Shown one piece after another: positions 44,001-57,100 of a stretch of DNA of 64,000 nucleotides. Position 1 is the first letter of the stretch. The number at the start of each line of letters is the position of its first letter. Origin of the DNA: Scatophagus argus (lineage: Eukaryota > Chordata > Actinopteri > Scatophagidae). The position numbers and the translations under genes are program-made. The notes beneath the pieces were generated by a model that made no database searches, was not told the origin of the DNA, and was given only the letters and a program-made list of their open reading frames with translations. The stretch lies in the NCBI RefSeq assembly GCF_020382885.2, contig NC_058513.1, positions 13,913,641 to 13,977,640 of the forward strand, written 5' to 3'.

Positions 44001-47000
44001 AAAGAGACGTTTCCAGCAGGCGTCATTATTAAGGCAAACGAAAAGGGCTGGATGGACGAGGAAATGATGAAGGATTGGCTGAGGCAGGTGTACGTACGGA
44101 GACCGGGTGGTTTTTTCCACACATCACAATCGCTGCTGGTTTGTGATTCCATGCGTGCCCATCTCACCGCCGACGTCAAAAAGCAAGTGAAGCAGATGAA
44201 CGCTACGCTTGCTGTGATTCCGGGAGGTCTGACGAAGGAACTCCAACCGCTGGACATCGGCGTGAACCGGCCGTTCAAAGTGAGGCTGCGAGCGGCGTGG
44301 GAGCGGTGGATGACCGAAGGAGACCACAGTTTCACAAAGACTGGAAGGCAGCGCCGGGCGAGTTACGCCACAGTTTGTGACTGGATTGTAGCTGCTTGGG
44401 CTAACGTGTCTGCTGGCACTGTTGTTCGAGCTTTTGCTAAAGCCGGCATCATTTCTGGGGAGCCGCACGGCACGGACTCTGACTCTGACAGTGAGGAACG
44501 TGAACCTGCCATGTGTGATTTAGCGCAGCTGTTCAATTCCGACACAGAGGATGAGGACTTCAATGGGTTTGAGTGACTGTTACCGGTAATGTGCTTGTTT
44601 TAGTGTTGTAATTAATACTTAAATAAAGCACAACCAAACTCAGTTTTGCTCCCGATCTATTTTTAAATATGCACGTGTGTGTTGTCAGGCGGGCGTACGT
44701 AGTATATGAATACACACAGGGGCGGACGTGTACGGTATATAAAACGTGTATATAAAACCCGCGCCCTATCTTCAGGTGCGCCTTATCTGTGTGTTAAATA
44801 CAATAATTGCACACATAACTGAGACTGCGCCTTTTCGTACGGTGCGCCTTTTCGTCGTGAAAATACGGTAATAAGGAGGTGTAGAGGGGATTATTTTGAA
44901 ACCAAGGACTAGATGATCTCTTTCTGGAATGAAACAAAAATACATGCTCTTTAGAGAGCAGAACAAAAATCTGAAACATTCATGCAGTATTTTACTTCTC
45001 ACTAGACTTTGAACCAAACATAGACTGGTGAGAAATGGAAAGGCACATTCATTTAGAGAGGTTCGTCACCGCCACGTCCGACTTTAGATTCATATATTTT
45101 AAGGGAGAGGTGTGTTCTTTACATAAAAACTGTGTAATAGACAGTTTTCAAAGGTTTTTAACTATTTATTTGAAGCTGCAGAGGGACATTTTCCAACATT
45201 AAAGTTGCATGTGTGTCAAAGAATAGAATCACTCCGACTCACTGTGAAGAGAAAAAAAGCACCAAGCAGAGACAGAGCAGGAGAAAGCTGAAAAGCATTT
45301 TTTGCTCTTTTTTATGTGTTCATTTTGTTGCCAATTTTAGGACGAAGTCCTTGACCAGGGATACCCTCAATCAGAGTTAAATATAAATCTACATCTTACT
45401 GCTGTGTTGTTTTATGAGTCTATAATCAAGAATAGTGTTACCCTGTTTTTCATGGCTCTGGTCCAACCTAAATACAAAGGGATGTTTCCAGCATAAACAC
45501 CAATCTGAGGCTCCCACAGACCACTAGACCTTGAGCTGGAACTGATACCCAGTGTTTCCACCCAGAACATCCCTGCTCCCTGTTCGGTCTGCTACAGGAT
45601 GTTAGACATTTCTGCACTATGCTTTCTGCTCTATTTCATGTATTCCATTGGAGATCAGCTACATTGTGTCAGGATAAGTAAAACTGTACTGTCTGGGCCA
45701 TGCACTGCCACTGAACCACTGGCTTCCTATTCAGAATGAGTCATATTGCCTCAAGGCATTAGCACAGATGTTGAATCTGCCATAAACTCAACAGCCCAAC
45801 AGTTCAACTGCATTATTTGGTAACTGCTTGACAGACAATAAATTACAAATAGTGAGCATGTGGAATAATATTTACACATGATCACAATCGGGTTCTCTCT
45901 CGAGCAACACTAAATGTATTTATAATAAGCGACTTAATGAATGCAAACTTCATGATTGTTTGACATCATGATGATGCGTTTCGGATGGTTCTGGAAGTCA
46001 TTTATAAAGTCGAACGAAAAGGACTCTCACTGGAGTGCATGGAAGCAGTGACTGATAAAGACCCACTAGCTGAGTTGAAGTTCCATAATACTTGATATTG
46101 CAGTAAGGAGTAAGGAGTCAGCTATCTTAAAGAACTGCTGATTCTTCATTGTCGAGATCAAGATTTCTCACCCAGTGGAGGGAGTCATGATGCAGCCTCC
46201 ATGGTCCACTGTCACCCTGCAGCCACACCCCCTTTCTGGTGTGTCATGGTTCATTCCGAAGTTGTGTCCGAGCTCATGGGCCAAAGTGACTGCAGCGCCC
46301 AGGGGGTTATCTGAATGGTCCTGCAAAAAAACACAATATCAATGACAAGTCATGAAGAAACTGAACTTGCTATTTCATTTCATCAATATTAAATGTAAAA
46401 CCTCTTAATTTCTATGTTCTGTCTTCAGTCTGATTTATTAAGTATGTTTCTAGTCTGGACATGACACTAGAAGCAAGATTCCATAATGAAATTTGTTCAG
46501 TTTGAAGTTTTGTTGCAGCAAACAACAGCTAATTAAAAACTGACGTTTCTGATGACATACTCTGTGGAAAATAATAAATAATAAAAAAATCAATGCCAGC
46601 CAAATTGTTGTTCCCCACAGGAGCCGCTGGAGAAGCATTACTCAAACAAGTGAGAGGACATGCACATTGCCAAGACTAAACAAACAAATGCTGCTGGATC
46701 TCTGCTTATCAGAGCGTTTCCTCTGCTCAACACAGTGACACTGCAGGGAGAAATGAAGCTGCAGACTGTGGACTGTCACCTTCACTTTGCTCTGCAAACT
46801 TTGACAGAGCCAGATGTGCTGCTTCATCCACAATAATAAAGACATGAACCTCCTCTGAGCAAAACTAGAATACAGGGTGAAAGGCAGAGAAAAAGGATGA
46901 AAATAGGCAAAGATAACAGAAATGCATAATGCTACACTGTGAAGATGAAGTCAGGGTGAAAGCTGCTGGTGGTTGATTTGTTGAAATTTCCTGCCAGGTG

Positions 47001-50000
47001 TGTAAAACATGAACACACAAAGAGGCTGGATAAATATCATACGAGCACGAACCATCAGCTCTTCATGGATGCAGAGCTGTGCGTCAGAGCACCTGGCCTC
47101 TAGAGTCTTCTGTCACTGTGCATTATTCAGTATTGCTGTGCAAGAAGAGCTCAGACTGATGAACTGCTCTGCTGGGGGGTTGTGAAAGTAACGGTCATCA
47201 GCTGTCAGTACTTGCCGTGATCCAACTGTGCAGCCTGGATTCACACACAAGAAAGACTCCTCCGACTCTGCTTTCTGGAAAAACCTTCACCTTCACTGGC
47301 TGATGAGGCTGAAGTGCTGGAGTACTGCTTAAGAGGACACTGAATGCCACTGTCTGTGTTCTGTTTCACCACACCAATAAAATTAACATTCTAGGCTAGT
47401 AAATGAAGATTCCAGATGGTTTGAGAATGAATGTTTAAGATTTATTGGCCTAGAAAAATAACAATAAGACTCAAAGGGGAAGTTGGTTAATGAGTTCAAA
47501 GGTACTCTGTAAACGAAGGGAGACAACTGAGGCAACAGAGGTGTGATTTGCTCAGCAGAGGAGCCTGAAGTTGGAAGCTAATCATTTAAGTCTCTGACAT
47601 GAAGTATGTGTGTTTCTAGAGCTCTGTCATAATGAGCAAGTCCCCACTGCAACATCTGGGATGACAAGAGTGAAGAACCATCTGTGGACTAGCTGTAAAC
47701 CTTACTATTAGCCAGCCAGACCACAAGACAAACAGCCACACCGAGACATGAAATATAAAATAATAGCATGACTTGCGCTGATACAACATGATTTGTGTTC
47801 TTGGCATAGGTGCAGTTCAGTAAGGGGTGGTCATTTATGACAAGCTTCTAGGTTCAGGCTGTGATATGCAGTACCCTTAAATTCACTCATTTTGGCGCAG
47901 CTCATTAAGAAGCACTGATTTCCACTTGTGTATTCAATATGCACATTGATTTATCAGCACTCAGTGGAGGGCACTGTGCATACCCTTGATTTTCCTGGAA
48001 AAAGACTCAGTGATGTGTGTGCTCTGAAATTAATACACTATCAACCCAGGAATCCTTAGCGCAACCCTTACAAGAAATGTGGGAGCATTATGTCAGACAG
48101 GAGGGAGGTGGAGAACAAGGCAAAGGGTGGAAGGCTGGGAACGAAAGAAGAAAAGGATAAATGAGTCTGGTCTTCTTTCGGGAAGGTAACAACATACCAA
48201 AATGGACTCCTATGTGTCAGGATGGGTTAAAGGTATTTAAGTTTACCTACCATGACGATTCCTCCCGACTGCTCTGCTGTGCACATACTCATGATGGGCG
48301 CCATACCAATGGTGGTGCCCTGAAAATAGACCCCACTAAGGGGGAGAAAACAGAGGTCATCACATCATCACTAGCATAGCTAAAATTACATTTATCTTAA
48401 GAACTGATCATTGTTAGCCAAGAGCATCTGTGATTTAAACATTTCCTTCATTAAGGCTTTTCTTTCTATCTTCCTAAAGCTAAAACATTTTTCTCAGGTT
48501 GTCTCATTTTTCTTTGTCCGCTCACTTTTGTCATTTTAAGACAAAAGTATTATTATTTTGGGCGCAGACAAATGATGATTTTGTTAGATTTGTATTGCCA
48601 GTGTTCAGCATTATTTTGTTAGTATTTTGTTATCATTTACCAAATGGAAGAAGTGAGCACATCTCCTTGTTAACATCTGTAAATGAGTTGTTTCTTTCTG
48701 CAAAAGCAATTAAAAAAAAATAATAATAATTTTCAAAGTTCCTGTCAAATATTCAGGTAAACTGGTATTAAAATCAACTGAAAACTGGTGCTATTGGTGC
48801 CAGATAATAAACTCTTTTTCTTTTAATAAAAATACATATTTGGTCAACATCTCATGGGGCTTTCACTACAAAAAGTAGGAAATTACATTTGTTTTGGTGA
48901 ACAGCATGTTGGTTATGGAAATCCACACTGCAGGGTACCTTTGGGGTACAGGAAAGTCATTTTATTTTCTGCATTTCCAAATAATTCTGGAATAAAAGTT
49001 TACCTTTCGAATAGTTAAATACATCTGGTAACACAGCCACTTTTACGTGTGTATGCTACATTAGCAGATCTACCTGATTAGTTGGGCGTTGTCATGAGGC
49101 TTCTGAGGCAGCAGCTTGACCTTCCTCCAGTCTAGGAACTCGTGCAAGGTGGTGAAGGGGTCCTGGGTGATGGGACACTTGTCCACATCACTCCACACCT
49201 CCAAGCCCACCAGGGCTACACGGATATTCAGAGCCCTGTAGAACTGAAGGTTGAGGGCAGGGGAGGAGAAGGTGGATTCAGATCAGGGGCTTACAAATTG
49301 TCTCTCTTAATATTTCTGTTACTCTCTTCACTTTACGCTACCTATTAAAAAGGGTCTCTGACCAAATCTTTGAAAATTTATCAGTGTACGACTTTCCATT
49401 CCCTCTGATTTATTAAACCTACACCCATGGCACATATTATTACAGCAGCCTCCTCACAACATTTCTCAGTCGAGTTATGGAATTGATCACCCATTCATAA
49501 TCCAATCAGCCTCTGCATGGAGGTCGGTTATTTCCCAAAAGGCTTAACATGACCTCTAATAAATCACATTCCTACACTACGTTCCCTCTGTTGATTTGAT
49601 TGTTACCTTGTCCACGTAATTGGCGATCTCAGCCAGCCGTTGCTTGACCTTCTCCATGTCCTTGCCTTGCTTCTGAAACTGAACAACACCAGTAGACAGA
49701 ATAAAGCAAGGAGAAAAAGAGGTGATCCACCCTCTTGAATGTTTATTATCATCAAAGACATTATTTGGGACATATTAACACTGTGTCAGCTCTCGAAATG
49801 TCTTCACAGGGTGTCTTGGAGCTGTGCTACAATCGCTGTCATGTTAATTCCACTGGCGCTTCTGCTACAGTTGCTAACATCAAAGAGCGCCTCAGTGGAA
49901 CTTAGGCTAAAGAGATAACCTCAACCACCTTGTCTTACATTCAGCATTTATTCCATCTCTGTGGCTTCAAACCATGTGATGTTGACCTCCGTGCCTCATG

Positions 50001-51065
50001 TCATTACTTCTCCTAACACTATTTCAAATCTTGAATCTGAAATTTGAGATCATTCATAGCAACCACAATGGAATAGTCTCATTTGTCACCCCAGAGGTCA
50101 ACTGATGTATGCAGAGAGATGTAGCTGTAGCTGGATAGTGAAACAGATGAGTAAGTGGGCACACTGCAACAACAAGGCAGTAGCACAGCCATCTTATCTG
50201 TGTCTCGAAGGGATGGAGAGGCCTCTGACCTCTGAGCTCTGCTTACCTCTCTATTGTCAGCCACAATGATCAGCTCCACATACTTGGTTGTAGTCTGGGC
50301 ATGACGTTTATGCTGCAAAGGGTAAAAGGGGTAAAAAGGAGAACAGAGATGGGAGCAAGAAAGAGCAGTAAATGGGAGACGGAATAGAGGGTGGAAATGA
50401 TAGTGATAAAGCAAGAGATGAAAAGAGACGAGGAGGAGGTGTAGAGAGGGAGAGAGAGAAAAACGACATTAGGAGGACACACTTAACCGCAGCTTTCTGG
50501 AAAGGGCAGCCTAAATTTAGCAGGAGGCCACTTAATACAGCTTTTCACCTGAACTACACTACACAAAAGACGGCAGAAATGAGAATCAGTACAAAGCAAT
50601 CAACTACACCTCATGTCTGACCAAATAAGAGCTGCAAAGGTCACAGGGACCTCCAATAACACCCCACAGCAACCAGCATATTAACTAATAAATCTCTGTT
50701 GTTGTACAATGCAATACAATCTGCACTGTTGGCATTACACAGTATCGGAGTATTCACAGTAACCTGATCAGCACACCTACACAATAGAGTATGTCTCGCA
50801 TCTATTTATCTTTTTTGATGTGACAAAAAGTGTGGTACACAAACTTGGAAAACTAGCAAATGTCAAATGAACAACAATACAATTAATACCAGCAACTCTG
50901 TGAGGCTGCACTTTGACCCGACAGTGTTTTGAGATAAATGCACATACAGAAATGCAAATATATATGTTCACAAATTTAAAGGAAAAGGTGAAAGAAAGCA
51001 AACCAAGATAAACGCAACCCCTGGACATGGAGGAGATGTTGTTCTCATACTGTGCACAGCGAAGT

Positions 51066-51100
<35 letters not shown>

Positions 51101-54100
51101 CAGATCCTATACTATCCGGCTGGCTAAGTGTTCTGCCTTCACACTATGGCCCGCTTTCAACCTGAGCCTCTTTATCCTTGCTGGCCTGGCAGCCCGGATC
51201 CTCTCTGCTCTTATCTTCCCCCTCCATAGATAAGCCAGGATGGGCAAGTGTGCTCTAAATGCATCCTATGGTGATAACCAAGTCTCTAGGAGGCCAGTGA
51301 AGAGGAGACCAACACATGAACACTATGTTCAATTAATTCAGTGAAAAGCATCACCATTTTTGAGCAGAATCCAATGAATTGGAGATGTAGGTTTAAATTC
51401 ACAACACATATTTTACACCACTTTTCACTGATGCTATTAAACTGAAACTGTGACTGTAAAGTGGAAAACATTGATTCTTGCATCCAATTCAGGAGATGTG
51501 AATAAACCTGATTTTGCATCACATAAGTGACAAACAAGAACAAAATATCCTTCTTTTTCTTCAGTCCCAGTTTTACTGCTGCTTCAAAATAAAGAAAGAG
51601 GGCAGTGTTTTTATACAATGTATATGCTTTAGAGAATTTAAGAAATAAGGTCAGTTTACCAGCCTTGGAGCCTTCACTCATATCTCTCACCACCGTTATT
51701 AAGCAAATGGAATCAGCTCAGGTGCGGATCAAGTCAAATAGTGAAGCTTTCACTTACCTTCTGAAAGAATTAAAATAAACCTCTGTGCTCAAACTCAATT
51801 TATTTTAGGCATCATATTCTGTTTCAACCAAGAAAGACATGGCACTGTCAAAATACCGTTGCATGCTGTGTTCAGGTTTGACATCCTAGACAGCCAAACG
51901 TCCATTTGGTGACAGTAAAGGTTTTCAGGAACTCGTGTTGTTGATGTGCGGGTTCCTGTCAGCTAGCCATCATATCTCTGTACCCTCCTCTAGCACATCT
52001 GACTCTCATCATCCAGGGGCACTCTGCCAACATGCCTCTTTATCTTTAGACCCTCAAACAGCACACATCGTAGCTTATCAAAGCCGTGGCAGCAGCAAAC
52101 CTCAGCACCCCTGTGTAGCATGTTGAGGTGAGCTTTCTTGCATGCCACCCAGTATAGCAAATCACACTTTATATTCCCACTCTTTGGTGTATCCTCTCTT
52201 TTCCACTAGCAAGACCTCTCGTTCCATCGCTATTTTTTTCCCTAGTTTTCATTTTTTTTTAATCACCCGTGGGATTACCGTGTTTAACCACCTTCTTAAA
52301 CCACATCTGTCTTCATTTAGTAGAGATATTTTGCCTTCCAACTCTGACATCGCTTGCTGTGTTAGGAGGGCGGGTAAGGACATAGTATTTTAAGCAAATG
52401 AAAGGGGACGTTTTGATCAAATAAAAAAATATTAAAGTGCATGGAAAAACTCTATTAAACTATATTTGGTATAAATCATCACCGTTATGAGCCTTCTTTT
52501 GTTATCTTATTCTGTTTCTGTCAGTCTGGAACTTCTGCTTTGTGCTGCTGTCAGGATTTCTTCACTTGTGCTGAATTTTTGGAGCCCCCTCAACACTAAC
52601 AACAATGCTTGCCATTGAAGCCAACACTATAACCATCAACAGGAATCAAACAGTACAGTAAAACATCAGAAAACCCCTATTACTGCATAAACGAATAAAA
52701 ACTAACAAAGCCAGGGATGTTTTAGCCAGAACAGACACATGTTTGGCTGGCTTGTTGAAAACATACTCAATCTAAATATGCCCTTAATCAAATGATTAAG
52801 TAATTTCAATAATAATGATAATAACTAACAGATTTAAGAAAATGGAAAGTCTCTCATGTTTACGCGGCATCACAATTATGAAAGGTGTTCTTACCCTCCT
52901 TCTGAGTCCTTGAACATCTGTTTCATCTTTTACACCACATGTCTCTGTGTCTCTTTGTGTTGACCTGATAAATTGTCCCCTCCTGCCATCCCTCACGAGT
53001 CAGATAGAGATAACCGGAGTCTATGTTTTCCACTTATCAACGTTCATCATCTTTAAAGCCTTCAGACGATAGAGACTTCCTGGGACCATAGTCCTTATGA
53101 TTTATCCCTCTGCTCAGTGGGGTAGTGAGCGGCTGAGTGTAGGATGTAGGATAGGGTGGGGTTTTTAAAACGCAATCTGTTTAATTCTGGATGGACAGGT
53201 CCTGCTGAAGGCATGATGTACAAGCGTGCAGTCTGATCTCACTCGCAAATGTTACCACTTAACAGCCCAATGTACTTTCTACAGGCGTTTATTAACCCGC
53301 CGCTCTCCATACACTCCAGATCACTAATGGACACGCTTAGATCAGATGGAAGAAATAAGTGAATAATTCAACAAGTGGCAGCTTTTAATATACCTACCAG
53401 GCCACTTACCACTATCTACACTGCAAATGATCTTTTCAAAGAGGGTCAATGGGAGTGATATTTTAGACTCTGTGCAGTGGGAATCCAAATACAAGCCAAA
53501 ATGAGGATAACAGTAATAATTTTTATTTTACCTGGTAGGAACACGATTTTCTGTGTTCACATCTTTTTCAGAGCAGAGTGTGACTAAAACAGCAACTCAA
53601 GCATTTGAGTGGCAAACACAAATAGAAGCAGAAGTGAAAGGCTCAATCAATTGTGAATGTTGGAGGTCCAGAGAAGCTTAAGGAGCTCTTGAGTCTGAAA
53701 AATGGTCATTGGAAAAAAGAACATTTTTCAGCACCCCAAGGTTGAGCAAGGAGAGAAGGCAGAGTAAAAGCCTCCATTTAGTTAGATATTTTATTGGTTA
53801 AAAACACTGACACTTACAGGCTCCTCAGACTTAAAATAATAAAAACGCATGGATTACGCCTGGCTCACTACATAGACATAATTACAACAATGACACATAT
53901 ATATGTCCACATAACCAGCATGTTGAAGTTTCCAACTAACCTAATCTGCAGCTATGGCATCCCATAACATACTACAATATCAAAATGTTAACGAGGCGAA
54001 GAGTCCACCTCTGCACTAGCAGCTGAATGTGGCAACGCTGACATCAATCCCAAAAAAGGTTCAATTTGAAGATCTTGTGAGGTCAAATGTGGCTGGACTA

Positions 54101-57100
54101 CATATAAAAAATACTTGGATAAATAATATATATAGGTTGCATGCAGGTAAGAAAAATTTCTTTAAAATAACACCATCAGTGTAAACAGTTTACTTGTGGC
54201 TGGAGATAAAATGCAGATAATTTAATGATCCTTACCCTTGAGCTGAAAGTCCTGAATGGACTGCTGTCTGCATATTCAGTGGGAGAGGATATGTTGAAAT
54301 CATGGCCACAGGTGCCAGGAGTAAAATTGAGGTGTTCAGCTGTGTAGATCCAGTGAGTTCCATCAGAGTGATCAGCAGATGGTTCCAGTATGTAGGATTT
54401 GCCTCCAAGAGATATGAAACCCCTACAAAGGGAGAAATAAGTGCATGGAATAATTTCTTTCAGGTCAGACAAGGTGCTGCATCTCATTCCGTTTATTTTT
54501 GCAGAAATCAAATACTGGAATTGCACTGAAACATAACAGATAGGCAGCAACAGAAAGAAAACACAATGCTAAACTTAAAATAAAATTAATCCTGACTGTG
54601 TGTGTGATATCCTAACATAACGAGAAAAGATGATACATCATTAGTGCTGAGTACATTCATCAGTCATTATCACACACTGTTACAATAATGGCAACCACTT
54701 GGAATTAGAACTTGATCAAGGAATAGACATTCGGCTTTAAGAGTACTGGTATCTCAGTTCTTCCACTAATGTTGCCTTTGTTTCTTCTATCTTAAATATT
54801 CTCACGTTTTAACAGAGGTCTCTTTGATTTAAAGTGACATTCTCATGCAGGGAGTTTGGACAAACTGCGAGATTCTCACAAAACTTGCACAAGATTCACA
54901 ACCACATGAACTCATAATAAACCCCCAAAAGCCTGAGTGCTGCCAACCCAAACGAGATCATGTTGCCTCGATGAGCCAAGTAATGTGTAGCTTTTTTTTT
55001 TTTCATAACCATTTTTTCCACAGACAGTTTGCAGGAAAACATAAATAAATAAATAAATAAATATTAATTCAACAGCAAAGGCTTCACGATGAGGGTGATC
55101 ACCCGGCACAGGGTGTAGACGTTTGGCTGGTTTGTGAAAACATTCCTGATGGTTTTCAAAGATATTACTGGAGTCATTACTCCTGTTTGACATCTGCACA
55201 TGGCGCGTTTCCAACACTCAAACTCCTCATTTGTCTTAAGCCTTACAATATGTCAAGTTAACCGCTTTTCAGCAGTTGATACAGGGTGTCGTCTCAGCTT
55301 AGTAATGTGCTCTGGTTTACTCCCACAGTCCAAAGTCCAAGGAACGCATGTCAGTTTAATTGACAAATCTACACTGACCTAATGTTTGTTCAGCCCTGTG
55401 ATTGACTGAAGACTCGTCCTGGCTGTACCACACCTCTTACCCAAAGCCAGCCAGTTGTTAAATACGTAATAAAGAGATGGACTTGGACTTGTCTTGAATG
55501 ACACAAGGCTTGATTCGACTTGAACTTGTTCCTAAAGACCAAAGACACCGCCGGTATGGTGTTACCTGCATGAATTCTCCAAATTTCTGCCTACTTCTGT
55601 TGTTTCTCACAAAGGAATTAGATCACTGGTATTTTCAGGTCAAAAATAAAAACATGAGTGTCTGAAGCACTTACTTAACACCGGCACAGGTACTGAGGCT
55701 GACGTCTGAGTCGACATGACCCTCCACCTCACCGTGGTAGTAGCAGTTTGCCTGAAGGAGCACAAACAAAAAGACTTGAGCATTTAAAATTCAGAACAGG
55801 AAGTGCAGCACCATTGTGAAAGCAAACATGCCTTTAGATTTAAGCACAGTTCAGGAGCACCAGTCCCTGCTGATAACTGTGAAATATAAGCAAATTAACT
55901 CTGGGGAAATAGTCTTCTGCAGGGTTAGCAGGAGCGATTCTCGCTCATCACCGCAGGCAAATGTTGGCTGAAATCTGTGCGGCGTTTCACATTTCCCAGC
56001 ACAAACCTGCTCCTGGCTGCTACATTCCCAGGTACCTGCTTTCGTGGACCACCTGTCAAGCTGCAGCAGTGAGCACAGAAAGTGAATTAAGCCCATGTTT
56101 ATTGAACCAGGTCTGGAAAAGAGAGGGTGGGGAGGAAATGTCTGGTTTGGAGTGAAAACAGCCTTTCTGCTACAGTTAGACAGCCTTGCTCAGGTGAGGT
56201 CTGACCGACGGCCCTTCTGTCACCCTGTTCTGGAAAACAAGGAAATGTGAGTTTTCCACCCCTCTTTGACTGCCTCTAAATATAGAGCGCAGGCAGTAAA
56301 TTTCAATGTCCGGCCTCCTTCAAGGTGGCTAACCTCTAAAGGCTGCTGATTTTGCATGTTCAGTGTCAGAATGAGTTTCACATGTTGAAGGGGATCCTTG
56401 GTTAGATCACAGAACTTCTTCATAGTAACTCTATAATGCCAGATAATCCAATGGATTACAACAGCACTATAAACAGTATGATACCTCAATCAGGAAAGAT
56501 TTGGGTTCAACAGCCTTTTCTCAAATCTCAGTCCAGTATTGAATCCACTTATTGAGTCTGAAGCCCTAAAAAAATTATTCATCAAACAAATTTAACACTA
56601 GCATTCAGTAATTAATTAGAAATTATTTAATATTTAAAGATGCAATATTTATATTTTTATGTCAACCACGGAGCAGATAAGTAAGGTGTAATGGGCTGCT
56701 TATAGTCATGAACCCAGAGGAAATTATTGTAAAAGCAAAACAGCAGCAAAAACATAAGTGATTAGCTTGTGGACACAGAGGAGCATTCAGAAGAAGACCA
56801 AACAGACTGAAACAGCAAAAATGAGAATGATTACTGGATTTACTAGGAAAGTTTTTGCAAACAAATTTCTGCTTTTATAATATATCAGTGTTGTGTTTAC
56901 AGGTTGTTCTGGCGCTCCTAAGGTGCCAAAAAAACAAATTAATAGTGCTTTGAGAAGCTAATGTTATGTAGCATATACCCTGTCTCCAATAATTCTTGTT
57001 GGAGACAGGTCTGAAATCAAACCCCACTACCCAGAAAACAATATCTTATTCAAAAGGTGTTCAAGACGTAGACCCAAAGCCTGAAAAGCCTTCGCGTGTT

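Larger units (their letters stand above)
43105..44870 (+). mobile_element. Complete pogo-type (Tc1/mariner) DNA transposon
   Basis: A 1762-bp element (43107-44868) with imperfect terminal inverted repeats, flanked on both sides by TA, the expected Tc1/mariner target duplication. It carries one long open frame in the forward direction, a TATAAAAG box at 43263-43270 before the likely start codon, and AATAAA at 44622-44627 after the stop. It lies inside the adam12 intron 37689-46171, antisense to the gene. No frameshift or internal stop is seen, which suggests a young insertion. Structure and protein place it in the pogo/Tigger group. Confidence 0.92.

Noticed and set aside
43611..44468. Long minus-strand open frames of 159-169 codons
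   Set aside because: They are antisense shadows of the transposase gene, caused by its GC-rich codon use.
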